This document shows positions 1 through 8,821 of a DNA stretch of 64,000 nucleotides, in pieces. The stretch comes from Bacteroidota bacterium (GTDB taxonomy: Bacteria; Bacteroidota; Bacteroidia; Chitinophagales; Chitinophagaceae): the NCBI GenBank assembly GCA_023422835.1, contig JAFAGI010000007.1:193135-257134 (forward strand), given 5' to 3'. A program made the position numbers and the translations under genes. The notes beneath the pieces were generated by a model. The model did not search any database, was not told where the DNA came from, and was given only the letters and a program-made list of their open reading frames with translations. How positions within the stretch are numbered: position 1 is the first letter of the stretch; the number at the start of each line of letters is the position of its first letter.

Positions 1-490
1 GTACCTCTCCGTAATCTCTTACCAGGTCAAAATATGCAAATGCGCGCATAAAGCTCGCTTCGCCTTTGTTTATCATGCTGCCCTGATCGTTGAGCTGCAA
101 AGAATCAATGTCGTGGAGAATGTCGTTGCAGGCATAGATAAAGTTATAGTGCCCGTTCCACCAGTCATTAAACGGCCACATATCTATTCCGTTGGCATAT
201 TGGAAATTGTCCATAATTTGTCCTTGTGCAGCCGCATCATTAGGCGTGCTTCCTTTTGCAGCATCATCACTTCTGATGGTTTTGAACCACAGCAGCGCGA
301 AGCCGGATATGCCTTCGTCTCTGAGCTTGCCGTATAAGCCAAATACTTTTTCATCCACGCCACCGGCAGCAAGATCGCCTGCCGTAGCGGAACCCAGGGG
401 CTTTCTGTCTAAAAATTTTTTACAACCGCCTGATATTATCATTAAAGATAATAAGAGGAAGGTGAATGTCGTTTTCATTATTTTGTTCAT
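1..490 (-). CDS. SusD/RagB-like nutrient-binding outer-membrane lipoprotein, N-terminal part (cut by window edge)
   Basis: The first 163 codons of a SusD-family surface lipoprotein; the rest lies beyond the left edge. Seen: start MNKIMKTTF, a hydrophobic signal and the lipobox ISGGC followed by KKFLDRKP, then helical sequence typical of the SusD N-terminus (NFIYACNDIL, GEASFMRAFAYFDLVRDYGEV), where TPR-like repeats form the SusC contact. A second in-frame ATG four codons in (478) would also leave a full signal peptide. The gene begins 22 bases downstream of the SusC gene, so the two are almost certainly co-transcribed. Family knowledge: SusD caps the SusC channel and binds a glycan; the substrate cannot be read from this fragment. 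Confidence 0.93.
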   Translation of the reverse strand, partial: MNKIMKTTFTFLLLSLMIISGGCKKFLDRKPLGSATAGDLAAGGVDEKVFGLYGKLRDEGISGFALLWFKTIRSDDAAKGSTPNDAAAQGQIMDNFQYANGIDMWPFNDWWNGHYNFIYACNDILHDIDSLQLNDQGSMINKGEASFMRAFAYFDLVRDYGEV

Positions 491-512
491 AATATTTTAT
501 TAAATGAGGTTA

Positions 513-3500
513 TTAAAAATTAAGATTAAAACCTACTGTGTAAATGGCAGGCAAGGGGTAGCCGCCATTGTCTACGCCAAAGGCCGTTGCGCTGCCGCCT
601 GCTTCTGGGGTGAACCCTGAATTTCTTTTCCAGGTTTTTATATTTTGCCCGCTTAAGTAAATTCTCAAAGAGGTTATACTTGCCTTAGCCAGCCACTCGG
701 GGTTAAAAGTATAGCCTACCTGTAGGTTTCTAACTCTGAAATAGCTTCCGTCTTCGATCATGTAAGTGGAATTGGCGCGGTTGATGGTGTTTTTAGAAAT
801 AGCTCTCGGCTCCCAGTTGGAAGAGCCCGGTTCTGTCCACCTGCCAAGCCGGGCTTGTCTGTAGTTGAATTGCGCGTAAGAATTGTCTACGCCCCATGCA
901 CGCCATATTTCATTGCCAAAAACGCCCTGAAACTCAACATTCATGTCAATGCCTTTGTAATTTAAACCAGCATCTAAACCGTAGGTAAAGTCGGGAGTAG
1001 GATTGCCGATGATGGTTCTGTCTGCCGGATCAATTTTGCCGTCTCCATTGATGTCTTTATAACGGATGTCGCCGGGGCCATAGGAGCCTAAGGAAGATGC
1101 GTCGGGGCTTGCAAGTTTATCAGCATAAGACTGGTATATTCCATCATGGACATATCCGTAGAATGAACCTATCGGTAATCCTTCAGATGATCTGGACTGT
1201 CCTTCTATAATTTCGTAGCCTGTGCGGAAGATGGATAAAACCTTGTTGTTGATAGTAGTAATGTTTCCTCCTACATTATATGAAAGATCTTTGGTGATGT
1301 TATCCGCCCATCTTGCCGTAAATTCAAATCCATGACTGTTGATGGAGCCTGAATTGGTGTAAAAACTTTCGGATCCTTCTCTAACGAATGTTAGCAGGTC
1401 GTTGGTTGTGCGGCTATAATAGTTTCCTTCAAAAAACAACCTTCTTTTTAAGGCATTGGCCTCTATTCCTGCTTCATAAGAAGTTACGGTTTCCCATTTC
1501 AGGTTCGGATTGTTGCGGTAGGCCAACACATAAGCCGGTACTATATTATCTCCGAACACGGCCGTGGCGCCGGTTACATAGTTAGGATAATACGGATAGT
1601 TCACATTTGTATATTGGTTACCCAGTTTACCGATTGACGCTTTTATTTTTAAACCATCAAAGAAGGTTTGATCTTTCATGAAATCTTCCCTTGCCAGCTC
1701 CCATGCTGCGCCTAAAGCCCAGAAGTTCTCAAACCTGTTGCTGGGAGATATTTCTGAAGAGCCGTCTCTGCGGAATGAGGCATTCAACAAGTATTTTGAC
1801 TGGTAATTATACAGCACACGCAAAAGGTAAGAAACGGTAGTTCTTTCCCACTGGCCTGAATTGGCATAACGTGTAGTTGGGTCGCCGTAAGGGAACACAT
1901 TCAGATACCACCAGCGCGGATCGTTAGGAATAGGTTCCCGGTTAACATACTGCTGCACATTACCGCTTACTTGTGAATAATCATTGAAGTAAGTAGTAAA
2001 GCCGCCCAGCGCCGTAACATTATGATCGCCAATACGCTTTTTATAAGTCAACAGATAATCCTGCTGAAATTTATTGTAAATATTCTTGTACTGGTTTACA
2101 GATGTTCTTGTAAATCCGTTCATTTCCACCACTTTTCCTGTTTCGCCTGAATAAACATTTATCAGCGGAGAATAACTCCTGCCGTCATTGAAGCCCAGGT
2201 CGGTTAGGAAGTTCGCTCTAAAAGTAAAATCTTTAAGAAAATCTACTTCTGCAAAAGCATTCCCTACTATTCTGTATTCCCTGTTTATCGCTGTATATTT
2301 TGTCATTTCCAAGCCCATCAAAGGGTTGCCTATTTGGGCGCCGCCGATTTCATCGGGAAGTTTATTATAAACGCCGTATTCTTCGTTAAAAGGCGTTACT
2401 ATGGGTGTGGCTAAAAGCGCACCGCCTAAACCAAAGGTTTTGGGTAGCATGGCACGATAACCGTTTAAAGAAAAACCTACTCTGAAGCGGTTAGAAAGCC
2501 TGAGCTCATTGCTAATATTCAAAGTTATTTTATCTAAATCTTCATATTTTAGTACGCCTTCTTCTTTTATATAACCAATGCCCATGTAGAATTTATTTTT
2601 TTCACTGCCGCTGCTGATGCTTACATTGTTGTTATTCACAATAGCTTGTTTATTTAACAGCAAATCAATCCAGTTTGTATTGCCGTTGAACACATCATAA
2701 TAAGCAAACGGTGCTAACCCGTCGTTTTCACGTTGTTCATTGTACAATAATTTGAACCCTTCTGCATCAGTGAGTTTAGGAATATCTACTACTTTTTTTA
2801 ACCCTAAGGAAGAGTTTACATTCACTGCCAACCTTCCTGCTTTTCCTTGTTTCGTGGTAACGATGATAACACCGTTAGCGCCTCTTACGCCAAAAATAGC
2901 CAGAGAAGACGGATCTTTCAATACTTCTATAGACTCAACATCGGCAGGATTCACAAAATTCATATTATCATTAAAAATGCCATCTACAATGTAAAGAGGT
3001 TTGGTTTGGTTTAAACTTACGGTGCCGCGGATACGAATATCTGGTTCCTGACCTGGTGTGCCGCTGTTCACAATCGTTAAACCTGCTACTCTACCTTGTA
3101 AAGATGCTACGGGGTTTGTATTCGGCTTGTAAGCAACTTCTTCACCGGAAATCTTGACAATAGACCCCGTCAAATCTCTTCTGTTTGCCGTACCATAACC
3201 AATCACCACTACCTCACTGCCAGCTGCCTGAGCTGCCGACTGCATAAGTTGAATGCTGATCTCTATATCGTTGCCCAATGTGAATGTTGAGCGATCATAA
3301 CCCAAGCTGGTGATTTCCAATTCCGTACCTGATGCAGCACGAATATTAAAATAACCTGCAGTATCGGTTGTAGTGCCATTGGTTTGGCTGGCGCGCACTA
3401 CTGCACCTGGTATGCCATTACCTGTTTCTATATCAGTAACCCGTCCACGGTATGTTTGCTGTGCAAATAACACCGCCGGCAGTAAAAAAAGTAACAATAA

Positions 3501-3521
3501 AATGCTGTGCTTCTTTTTCAT
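513..3521 (-). CDS. SusC/RagA-family TonB-linked outer-membrane transporter
   Basis: A 1002-residue TonB-dependent transporter that imports glycan fragments together with the SusD-like lipoprotein encoded just downstream. Seen: signal peptide ending near LFAQQ, a carboxypeptidase-regulatory-like domain at about residues 22-95 (GRVTDIETGNGIPGAVVRA), a plug domain beginning near GYGTANRRDLTGSI with the SusC-type LQGRVAGLTIVNSG and IRGTVSLNQTKPLYIVDG motifs, then a long beta-barrel ending in an aromatic terminal strand (YTVGFNLNF). Length fits the family. Transcribed from a clear -33/-7 promoter preceded by a tandem 11-bp repeat. Substrate unknown. Confidence 0.97.
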   Translation of the reverse strand: MKKKHSILLLLFLLPAVLFAQQTYRGRVTDIETGNGIPGAVVRASQTNGTTTDTAGYFNIRAASGTELEITSLGYDRSTFTLGNDIEISIQLMQSAAQAAGSEVVVIGYGTANRRDLTGSIVKISGEEVAYKPNTNPVASLQGRVAGLTIVNSGTPGQEPDIRIRGTVSLNQTKPLYIVDGIFNDNMNFVNPADVESIEVLKDPSSLAIFGVRGANGVIIVTTKQGKAGRLAVNVNSSLGLKKVVDIPKLTDAEGFKLLYNEQRENDGLAPFAYYDVFNGNTNWIDLLLNKQAIVNNNNVSISSGSEKNKFYMGIGYIKEEGVLKYEDLDKITLNISNELRLSNRFRVGFSLNGYRAMLPKTFGLGGALLATPIVTPFNEEYGVYNKLPDEIGGAQIGNPLMGLEMTKYTAINREYRIVGNAFAEVDFLKDFTFRANFLTDLGFNDGRSYSPLINVYSGETGKVVEMNGFTRTSVNQYKNIYNKFQQDYLLTYKKRIGDHNVTALGGFTTYFNDYSQVSGNVQQYVNREPIPNDPRWWYLNVFPYGDPTTRYANSGQWERTTVSYLLRVLYNYQSKYLLNASFRRDGSSEISPSNRFENFWALGAAWELAREDFMKDQTFFDGLKIKASIGKLGNQYTNVNYPYYPNYVTGATAVFGDNIVPAYVLAYRNNPNLKWETVTSYEAGIEANALKRRLFFEGNYYSRTTNDLLTFVREGSESFYTNSGSINSHGFEFTARWADNITKDLSYNVGGNITTINNKVLSIFRTGYEIIEGQSRSSEGLPIGSFYGYVHDGIYQSYADKLASPDASSLGSYGPGDIRYKDINGDGKIDPADRTIIGNPTPDFTYGLDAGLNYKGIDMNVEFQGVFGNEIWRAWGVDNSYAQFNYRQARLGRWTEPGSSNWEPRAISKNTINRANSTYMIEDGSYFRVRNLQVGYTFNPEWLAKASITSLRIYLSGQNIKTWKRNSGFTPEAGGSATAFGVDNGGYPLPAIYTVGFNLNF

Positions 3522-3572
3522 GTTAAATGAATTTTTGCTTTAAATAGAAAATATTCTGTAAAAATTTCTAAC

Positions 3573-3602
3573 CAAATGTAAAAACACCTGTTAATAATAC
3601 AA
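3573..3602 (-). promoter_or_regulatory. Bacteroidota-type promoter for the susC-susD operon
   Basis: On the minus strand TTG (3602-3600), a 19-base spacer and TACATTTG (3580-3573) match the known Bacteroidota primary-sigma consensus (TTTG or TTG, about 19 bases, TAnnTTTG). It lies about 50 bases ahead of the susC start. The match is seen directly; activity is inferred. Confidence 0.75.
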
Positions 3603-3620
3603 TAAATTTTAATGAAAAAG

Positions 3621-3642
3621 CACTACATCAACACTACATCAA
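3621..3642. promoter_or_regulatory. Tandem 11-bp direct repeat upstream of the susC promoter (candidate activator site)
   Basis: CACTACATCAA occurs twice without a gap (3621-3631 and 3632-3642), followed by AAG. The 11-bp period equals roughly one helical turn and the repeat lies 18 bp upstream of the -33 element, which is where an activator would bind. The neighbouring gene encodes a LuxR-type HTH regulator. Binding is inferred. Confidence 0.5.
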
Positions 3643-3773
3643 AGTAGGAATTTATACGAATGTTTATACATCACAATCACGTCCGATAATTTTCTATCTT
3701 GTAAAAGGTGATTGATTATAAATATTTTACAAAACTTTAAATATATACTAATTAACGTTTGGAAAATTAATGA

Positions 3774-6626
3774 TTAGAATTTCATCATAAAATCATTTAA
3801 ATTGGCTTCACTCTCCAGATTAAGCTTTTTTCTTAGACGGTAACGCTTAATTTCAACGCCGCGTGTGGAGATATTTATAAGCGGTGCAATTTCTTTGGAG
3901 GAGAGATTCATACGTAAATAAGCAGCAAGTTTAAGATCCTGCGATGTTAATTGCGGATAAGCTATCAGCAGCCGTTTAAAAAAATCTTCATGTACTTTAC
4001 TGAATCCGTTTTCGAAGAGGCTGCGTTCTTCCTGGTCGTCTGAAATGTATCTGTCTAATTGCCGGGAAAGTTTTTGGATCTGGTAATGCGATTTTTCATC
4101 TGTACCTTCTGCCTTTAGCTTGTTAAGTTCTGTTTTTAACTTCTGCAACGCTTTCTTGTTTTTTATCAGCTTCATAGCTGATTTGGCTACATCTTCACTC
4201 TTGATGATCACTTCCCGCTCCAGTTTTTTCTGGTGCTGAAGCAAGGTAAGGTGTTCTACTTTTCTTTTTTCTTCCTGCAACTTGCGTTCATGCTGCAAGC
4301 GCATGTACTCATTTTGCCGCTTTACTCTCCAGTTTACATAATAATATATGCCATAGGCAATCAATAACAGCAACAAGATGTAAATAATAACAGCTACCAC
4401 CGAAGTATACCAGGGATTGAGAATAGTAAACCTGTAATCCACGATTTTGTCTGACTGGTTTGACTGTACTTTTAAAGAATACTGGCCGGGCAGCAGGTTG
4501 TTCACTTCTCTTTCTGATGATTTTGTCCAGCTGCTCCATAGAGTATCATCTGTATTGCGGGTAAGTGAATAGCGAAAAAGCACATCCCTGTCAAACACCG
4601 GGTGGGCAGCCACAATCTGGAGGGTATTGTTTTTGAAAGAAACCTTTGATCCCGGCGGATCCTCAACAGCAGGGGTATGGCCTTTACCGGTAAAACGTAT
4701 CTGCCTGATGAAAAGCGTGGTTTCATTTACATCGCCTTTATAATAATTCTTGTCATAAATCACAAATCCTTCCTCGCCGCAAATGAAATACAGATTATCT
4801 TTCAGCTGTAAAATATTTTCATAGTTATTTACCAGTGAAAAATTTGCCTGTACCCAGGAGATTTTCTCAAGCTGGTTGCCCAGCGCTTTATTTACCAAAG
4901 CAAGAGTGTTATTACCAAGTACATACCAAAGATTATGGGAATTACCAATTACTTTATTGGCATAAAAGTTACTTCCGAGCAGACTTTTAAGCCTTTCACT
5001 CAATATAAATTTATTTTGCCGGCTGTCATACTCAAAGATGCCTTGGGAAGAAGCAAGGTATACATTCCCTTGCAGGGAAAAAAGCGAATACCTTGCATCA
5101 TGTTTATCACTGGTCTCAATCTCTACCTGGCGTAAAGACGCTGTGGTAAGGGAGTCTGATAATTGTAATACATAAATACCGGCATTGGCATGCTCTATCC
5201 AAAGATTTTTGTTTTGTTGTATAATTTTTCTGGACGGTATAAAACCGGTTGAATCCAACAGCCTGTAAAACGCCCACCCTTTCCCCGTATAACTGTATAA
5301 CGCCGGCCCGATGTAAGAGCCCTGTACTAAGTAATTGGGATATGCAGCCAGCTTTTGCAGGTTCCAGCCGCCGGGAACATCTGAAATTTTATAAATGTTG
5401 CTTCCTTCAATGCGGTAGGTAGCATTATTGTTGCCGCAAATAAGCTCATTGTCTATGAAAGAAAGGTCCCACACCTGTTCATTGATACCGTTAACTTTTG
5501 TGATGGCTGATAATGTAAACGGGTTATAGCTGTTTACTTTAGTACGAAACAGGCCTTGGTTGGAGCCAATATATAAATTATCGTGGATTAGGCTGGCTGT
5601 ATAAATAGCGCCAATGTTGCCATGTACATCTTTAAAGAACTGCAGGCCTGAATTGATCACAATTTCGTCAATGCCTTTGTCCATGCCTGCCCACAGGTTG
5701 CCCATACGGTCTTTAAACAAATTGAGGACCGTGTTGTTTTGCAAGCCGTTGCTACGGTTGATATGGTGCTGTATATTGCCTTGTACATCGCAGATGATAA
5801 TACCGTTGCGTATAGTGCCGAATGCATATCTGTTATCATCTATCCGGATGCCTGCATTCAGATCGTTGGCTTGTATAAAATGGCCGGCCGGTGTATTCCA
5901 GGGACTAAATCTTACACCATCATATACATAGAAACCGCTTTTTACAGTGCCGATCAACAGCGTATTATTGATGAACGGTACAATGCTAATCACTTTAAGC
6001 CCGTTGAACAGCTCACTTCCTGATATTTTGGAAATGGAATTATCCCTGTTAATGATATAAATACCATGATCCAGCACCTGAATGTAATCTTTTCCGCGGA
6101 TGGAAAAGAGATACATTATATTTCCCGGCAGTTCTATTTGGGTTATCCTGTCAGCTTTATACCGGTATAGTTTAGAGAAGGACTGGAAGAGAATCCCATC
6201 GCTCTGGGTATTTATTTTCCATATCTCTTCTTTGGCAAAATTTTGTTGCGGAACCAGTTTGCTCAGAGAATGGTATACCAATGGTCCTCTGTCTTTTTGT
6301 TGCCAATAACCAAATTCACCGTAAGCACCGGTGTAAATCCTGTTATTTGCATCTGTGGCTACTGCCCTAACAATGGGGTTGCCGGGTAATTTATGGGTTG
6401 TCCACTGGCTGCCGTCAAAGCTCAGCAGGCCATTGTTGTTGGCTACGTATATTAAACCATTATTATCCTGCGACAATGACCAGTTCTGGCTGTGTGCATT
6501 GTAGCTTTGTCTTGTAAAATTTACTACCTGTGGTGTGCTGTTAAAACCATACTGGCCCAATACAGCTATGCTAAAGCACAGCAGGCCAGGCATTAATAAA
6601 AGAAAGCATCTTTTTTTAAATTGCAT
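3774..6626 (-). CDS. Membrane-spanning beta-propeller sensor with cytoplasmic LuxR-type HTH (SusR-like one-component regulator)
   Basis: A 950-residue regulator. Seen: N-terminal signal/anchor (CFLLLMPGLLCFSIAVLG), a long periplasmic region with repeated propeller-type motifs (DNNGLIYVANNNGLLSFDG, DRMGNLWAGMDKGIDEI), a Y_Y_Y-type Ig domain at about 640-735, one membrane helix at about 740-762 (VVAVIIYILLLLLIAYGIYY), a charged coiled coil at about 765-850, and a C-terminal HTH (SSKEIAPLINISTRGVEIKRYRLRKKL). No HisKA, HATPase or receiver domain is present, so it is not a hybrid two-component system. Such proteins sense a glycan-derived signal and activate the adjacent susCD; here it sits 253 bases upstream in the same orientation. 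The direct target is inferred. Confidence 0.87.
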   Translation of the reverse strand: MQFKKRCFLLLMPGLLCFSIAVLGQYGFNSTPQVVNFTRQSYNAHSQNWSLSQDNNGLIYVANNNGLLSFDGSQWTTHKLPGNPIVRAVATDANNRIYTGAYGEFGYWQQKDRGPLVYHSLSKLVPQQNFAKEEIWKINTQSDGILFQSFSKLYRYKADRITQIELPGNIMYLFSIRGKDYIQVLDHGIYIINRDNSISKISGSELFNGLKVISIVPFINNTLLIGTVKSGFYVYDGVRFSPWNTPAGHFIQANDLNAGIRIDDNRYAFGTIRNGIIICDVQGNIQHHINRSNGLQNNTVLNLFKDRMGNLWAGMDKGIDEIVINSGLQFFKDVHGNIGAIYTASLIHDNLYIGSNQGLFRTKVNSYNPFTLSAITKVNGINEQVWDLSFIDNELICGNNNATYRIEGSNIYKISDVPGGWNLQKLAAYPNYLVQGSYIGPALYSYTGKGWAFYRLLDSTGFIPSRKIIQQNKNLWIEHANAGIYVLQLSDSLTTASLRQVEIETSDKHDARYSLFSLQGNVYLASSQGIFEYDSRQNKFILSERLKSLLGSNFYANKVIGNSHNLWYVLGNNTLALVNKALGNQLEKISWVQANFSLVNNYENILQLKDNLYFICGEEGFVIYDKNYYKGDVNETTLFIRQIRFTGKGHTPAVEDPPGSKVSFKNNTLQIVAAHPVFDRDVLFRYSLTRNTDDTLWSSWTKSSEREVNNLLPGQYSLKVQSNQSDKIVDYRFTILNPWYTSVVAVIIYILLLLLIAYGIYYYVNWRVKRQNEYMRLQHERKLQEEKRKVEHLTLLQHQKKLEREVIIKSEDVAKSAMKLIKNKKALQKLKTELNKLKAEGTDEKSHYQIQKLSRQLDRYISDDQEERSLFENGFSKVHEDFFKRLLIAYPQLTSQDLKLAAYLRMNLSSKEIAPLINISTRGVEIKRYRLRKKLNLESEANLNDFMMKF

Positions 6627-6651
6627 TGGCTAAAATTACAAAAGAATTTTC

Positions 6652-7290
6652 TTAAGGCGCCACTCTGAATATTTTCCACTGGTTGTCTACCAAAGTATAC
6701 ACGATCCTGTCGTGGAGGCGGCTGCTCCTGCCCTGCCAGAACTCAATATTTTCGGGCTTTATAAGGTATCCGCCCCAGTGCGGAGGTTTGGGTACAGCTT
6801 CCGGATACATTTGTTTATAGTTTGCTTGATTTTCTTCAAGTATGTCCCTGGAAGCTATGATGCGGCTTTGCGGCGAACTCCATGCCCCTATGCGGCTACC
6901 GTATGGGCGCGACTGGAAATAAGCATCACTGGCAGCTTCGTCAATTTTCTCAGCAATGCCTTCAATGCATACCTGGCGTTGCAGTTCTTTCCAGAAAAAT
7001 ACCAGTGAAACTTTGCTGTTCTCAGCTATTTGCCTGCCTTTCTTACTTTCGTAATTGGTAAAAAAAGTAAATCCCTGGTCTGAAAATTCTTTTAATAAAA
7101 CAATACGCGCGGAAGGTTGCCCGTCAGTAGCAACTGTTGAAAGCGTCATGGCATTTACTTCTGCGATCTTGCTTTCCACGGCTTCATTCCACCATACTTC
7201 AAACTGCCGCATCGGCATTTCAAGCACATCTTTCTCACTCAGTTTTTTCAACATATAATCAATGCGGATATTGCCTATTTTCTTTTCCAT
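6652..7290 (-). CDS. pdxH: Pyridoxamine 5'-phosphate oxidase
   Basis: A 212-residue FMN enzyme that makes pyridoxal 5'-phosphate from pyridoxine or pyridoxamine 5'-phosphate. Seen: ATDGQPSARIVLLKEF (FMN-binding), FFTNYESKKGRQIAEN, SRPYGSRIGAWSSPQS, PPHWGGYLIKPENIEFWQG and the C-terminal RLHDRIVY...WKIFRVAP with the invariant Arg-Leu-Ala/Val-Pro end. Full length. It is the last gene of the rlmD - rhomboid - rhomboid-like operon, 6 bases after its neighbour, and is the only member with an obvious metabolic role. Confidence 0.96.
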   Translation of the reverse strand: MEKKIGNIRIDYMLKKLSEKDVLEMPMRQFEVWWNEAVESKIAEVNAMTLSTVATDGQPSARIVLLKEFSDQGFTFFTNYESKKGRQIAENSKVSLVFFWKELQRQVCIEGIAEKIDEAASDAYFQSRPYGSRIGAWSSPQSRIIASRDILEENQANYKQMYPEAVPKPPHWGGYLIKPENIEFWQGRSSRLHDRIVYTLVDNQWKIFRVAP

Positions 7291-7296
7291 AATTAT

Positions 7297-8145
7297 TTAT
7301 TTTGATTGTTTAAGTAAGAAATTTTTCTCTTCTTTGGTAAGAGATGCTAAACCATGCCGGCTGATCTTATCCAATATGCGGTTAAATTTCACTTCATTGT
7401 CATGGTTAATTTCTTCCTGCGTTCTATTGGAAAAACGGGATTGCGGAGCAAATGCGGTATTTATTTTATGTAAAAAATTGTTCATCCATGCGCCGTGGTC
7501 TTTTCCTCTTTGCAGTTGCCTGATAAAAAGAAAGCCTGCCAAAGCAGCGGCAAAGTAAGCGGCGAGCAATGGTATGCTCCGCGTCGTAAGAAAAGTTAAG
7601 ACTGCATAGATAGCAGTTAATATCCACAAGGAAAAACCGCCGCGGATCGCGTTGAAAATCTTGTAATTCGGCGACATGGTGGTAACCGCTGCAGCCAGTG
7701 CAAACACAGGCACAGAGGAGGTAAGCAGGTATGTATTTACATGCATTACCCATGCAACTACCAGGAATACAATGCCCCCCGCAAGCCCGCCGTAAAAATA
7801 TAACGGGAAGACTCTTTTGGAAGTAAGTAATATTTGCAACAGTGAACCGAAGAACAAGAGCCATATCATGCTGGTGAGAAATGGCATAAAGCTTTCATTG
7901 GAAAACATATATGTAACCAGCGACCATGGTTTGCGGATAAACGCGCCGAAGTTTCCCGGCACGGAAAACCATTGCTGCGGATGGTACTGCAAATCTTCCG
8001 GCAGCATTTGTTCGAATTTATTTTTCGACAACGGCAGCCCATTGATCATTTCAAAAGAAAGAATAAAAACATAGATCACTGCGTTTAAAATGATCAGCTT
8101 TAACACGGCATTGCCGTCTGCAAAAGATTTAATTTTATTTTCCAT
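7297..8145 (-). CDS. Rhomboid-family membrane protein that appears catalytically inactive
   Basis: A 282-residue membrane protein with six predicted helices in the rhomboid order: KPWSLVTYMF corresponds to the usual W..T.mF motif and FFGSLL to the segment after helix 2. The catalytic motif GxSG is replaced by TSSVP (a serine may remain, the glycines are lost), and the helix-6 His-x-Gly-Gly is replaced by YFAAALAGF, so the histidine is a tyrosine. It should therefore be a pseudoprotease. A soluble C-terminal tail of about 70 residues (EEINHDNEVKFNRILDKISR) resembles the DUF6576 tail found on Bacteroidota rhomboids. It lies 5 bases after an intact rhomboid gene, suggesting a partner or regulatory role (inference). 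Confidence 0.82.
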   Translation of the reverse strand: MENKIKSFADGNAVLKLIILNAVIYVFILSFEMINGLPLSKNKFEQMLPEDLQYHPQQWFSVPGNFGAFIRKPWSLVTYMFSNESFMPFLTSMIWLLFFGSLLQILLTSKRVFPLYFYGGLAGGIVFLVVAWVMHVNTYLLTSSVPVFALAAAVTTMSPNYKIFNAIRGGFSLWILTAIYAVLTFLTTRSIPLLAAYFAAALAGFLFIRQLQRGKDHGAWMNNFLHKINTAFAPQSRFSNRTQEEINHDNEVKFNRILDKISRHGLASLTKEEKNFLLKQSK

Positions 8146-8150
8146 GAAAT

Positions 8151-8801
8151 TTACCTGTAAAAATTTTTGCCCTTCTTATGCCAGTACCACACCAATAAAA
8201 AGCCGGTGATAGCCCCGCCGATATGCGCAGCATGCGCTATGCCCGTACTTCCGCCAGATGCACTGGAAAAACCTCCGATCAGATCCAGCACCAGTATGCC
8301 TATAATGGCCCACTTGGCTTTAATGGGAATAGGGATAAACATAAGAAATAAAGGCGTGTTGGGAAACAAAAAAGCAAATCCTACCAGGATGCCGTAAACG
8401 GCACCGGATGCACCTACCGCCACACTGTAAGAGCCGGTATAATATTGTACGGCCAGGTGTAGCGCTGCTGCGCCCAGGCCGCAAATGAGGTAAAATATCA
8501 GAAATTTTTTAGAGCCCCAGAGGTTTTCAAGTACCCTTCCAAACATCCACAAGCCAAACATATTGAACAGAATGTGGTACAATACTATGCCGCCGGCGCT
8601 GTTGTATGCAGCATGGGCAAACATGTGGGTAATTACCTGCCAAGGCTGAAACTCAGCAGTTCCTATCGGCCATAAGCCAATATCAGATGTGAAATTGTAT
8701 GCAGGATCCAGGGCAAGCTGTGCAACCCATACCAGCACATTTATAATAATCAGGTTTTTTACAACCGGGGGAAAGTTTTGATTTAAGGAGTATCTGTTCA
8801 T
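8151..8801 (-). CDS. Rhomboid-family intramembrane serine protease (active site intact)
   Basis: A 216-residue six-helix rhomboid. Seen: WQVITHMFAHA, FNMFGLWMFGRVLE, the nucleophile motif GASGAVYGI, and the helix-6 histidine in AHAAHIGGAITGF. These give the Ser-His dyad that cleaves transmembrane segments within the membrane. The natural substrate is unknown. It is the second gene in an operon after rlmD (20-base gap) and directly precedes an inactive paralogue. Confidence 0.94.
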   Translation of the reverse strand: MNRYSLNQNFPPVVKNLIIINVLVWVAQLALDPAYNFTSDIGLWPIGTAEFQPWQVITHMFAHAAYNSAGGIVLYHILFNMFGLWMFGRVLENLWGSKKFLIFYLICGLGAAALHLAVQYYTGSYSVAVGASGAVYGILVGFAFLFPNTPLFLMFIPIPIKAKWAIIGILVLDLIGGFSSASGGSTGIAHAAHIGGAITGFLLVWYWHKKGKNFYR

Positions 8802-8821
8802 CCAAAATATTTTATTGTAAA

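Noticed and set aside
7466..7864. 132-residue frame within the inactive rhomboid gene
   Set aside because: Same strand, other frame, Cys-rich shadow; the rhomboid frame has six good membrane helices.
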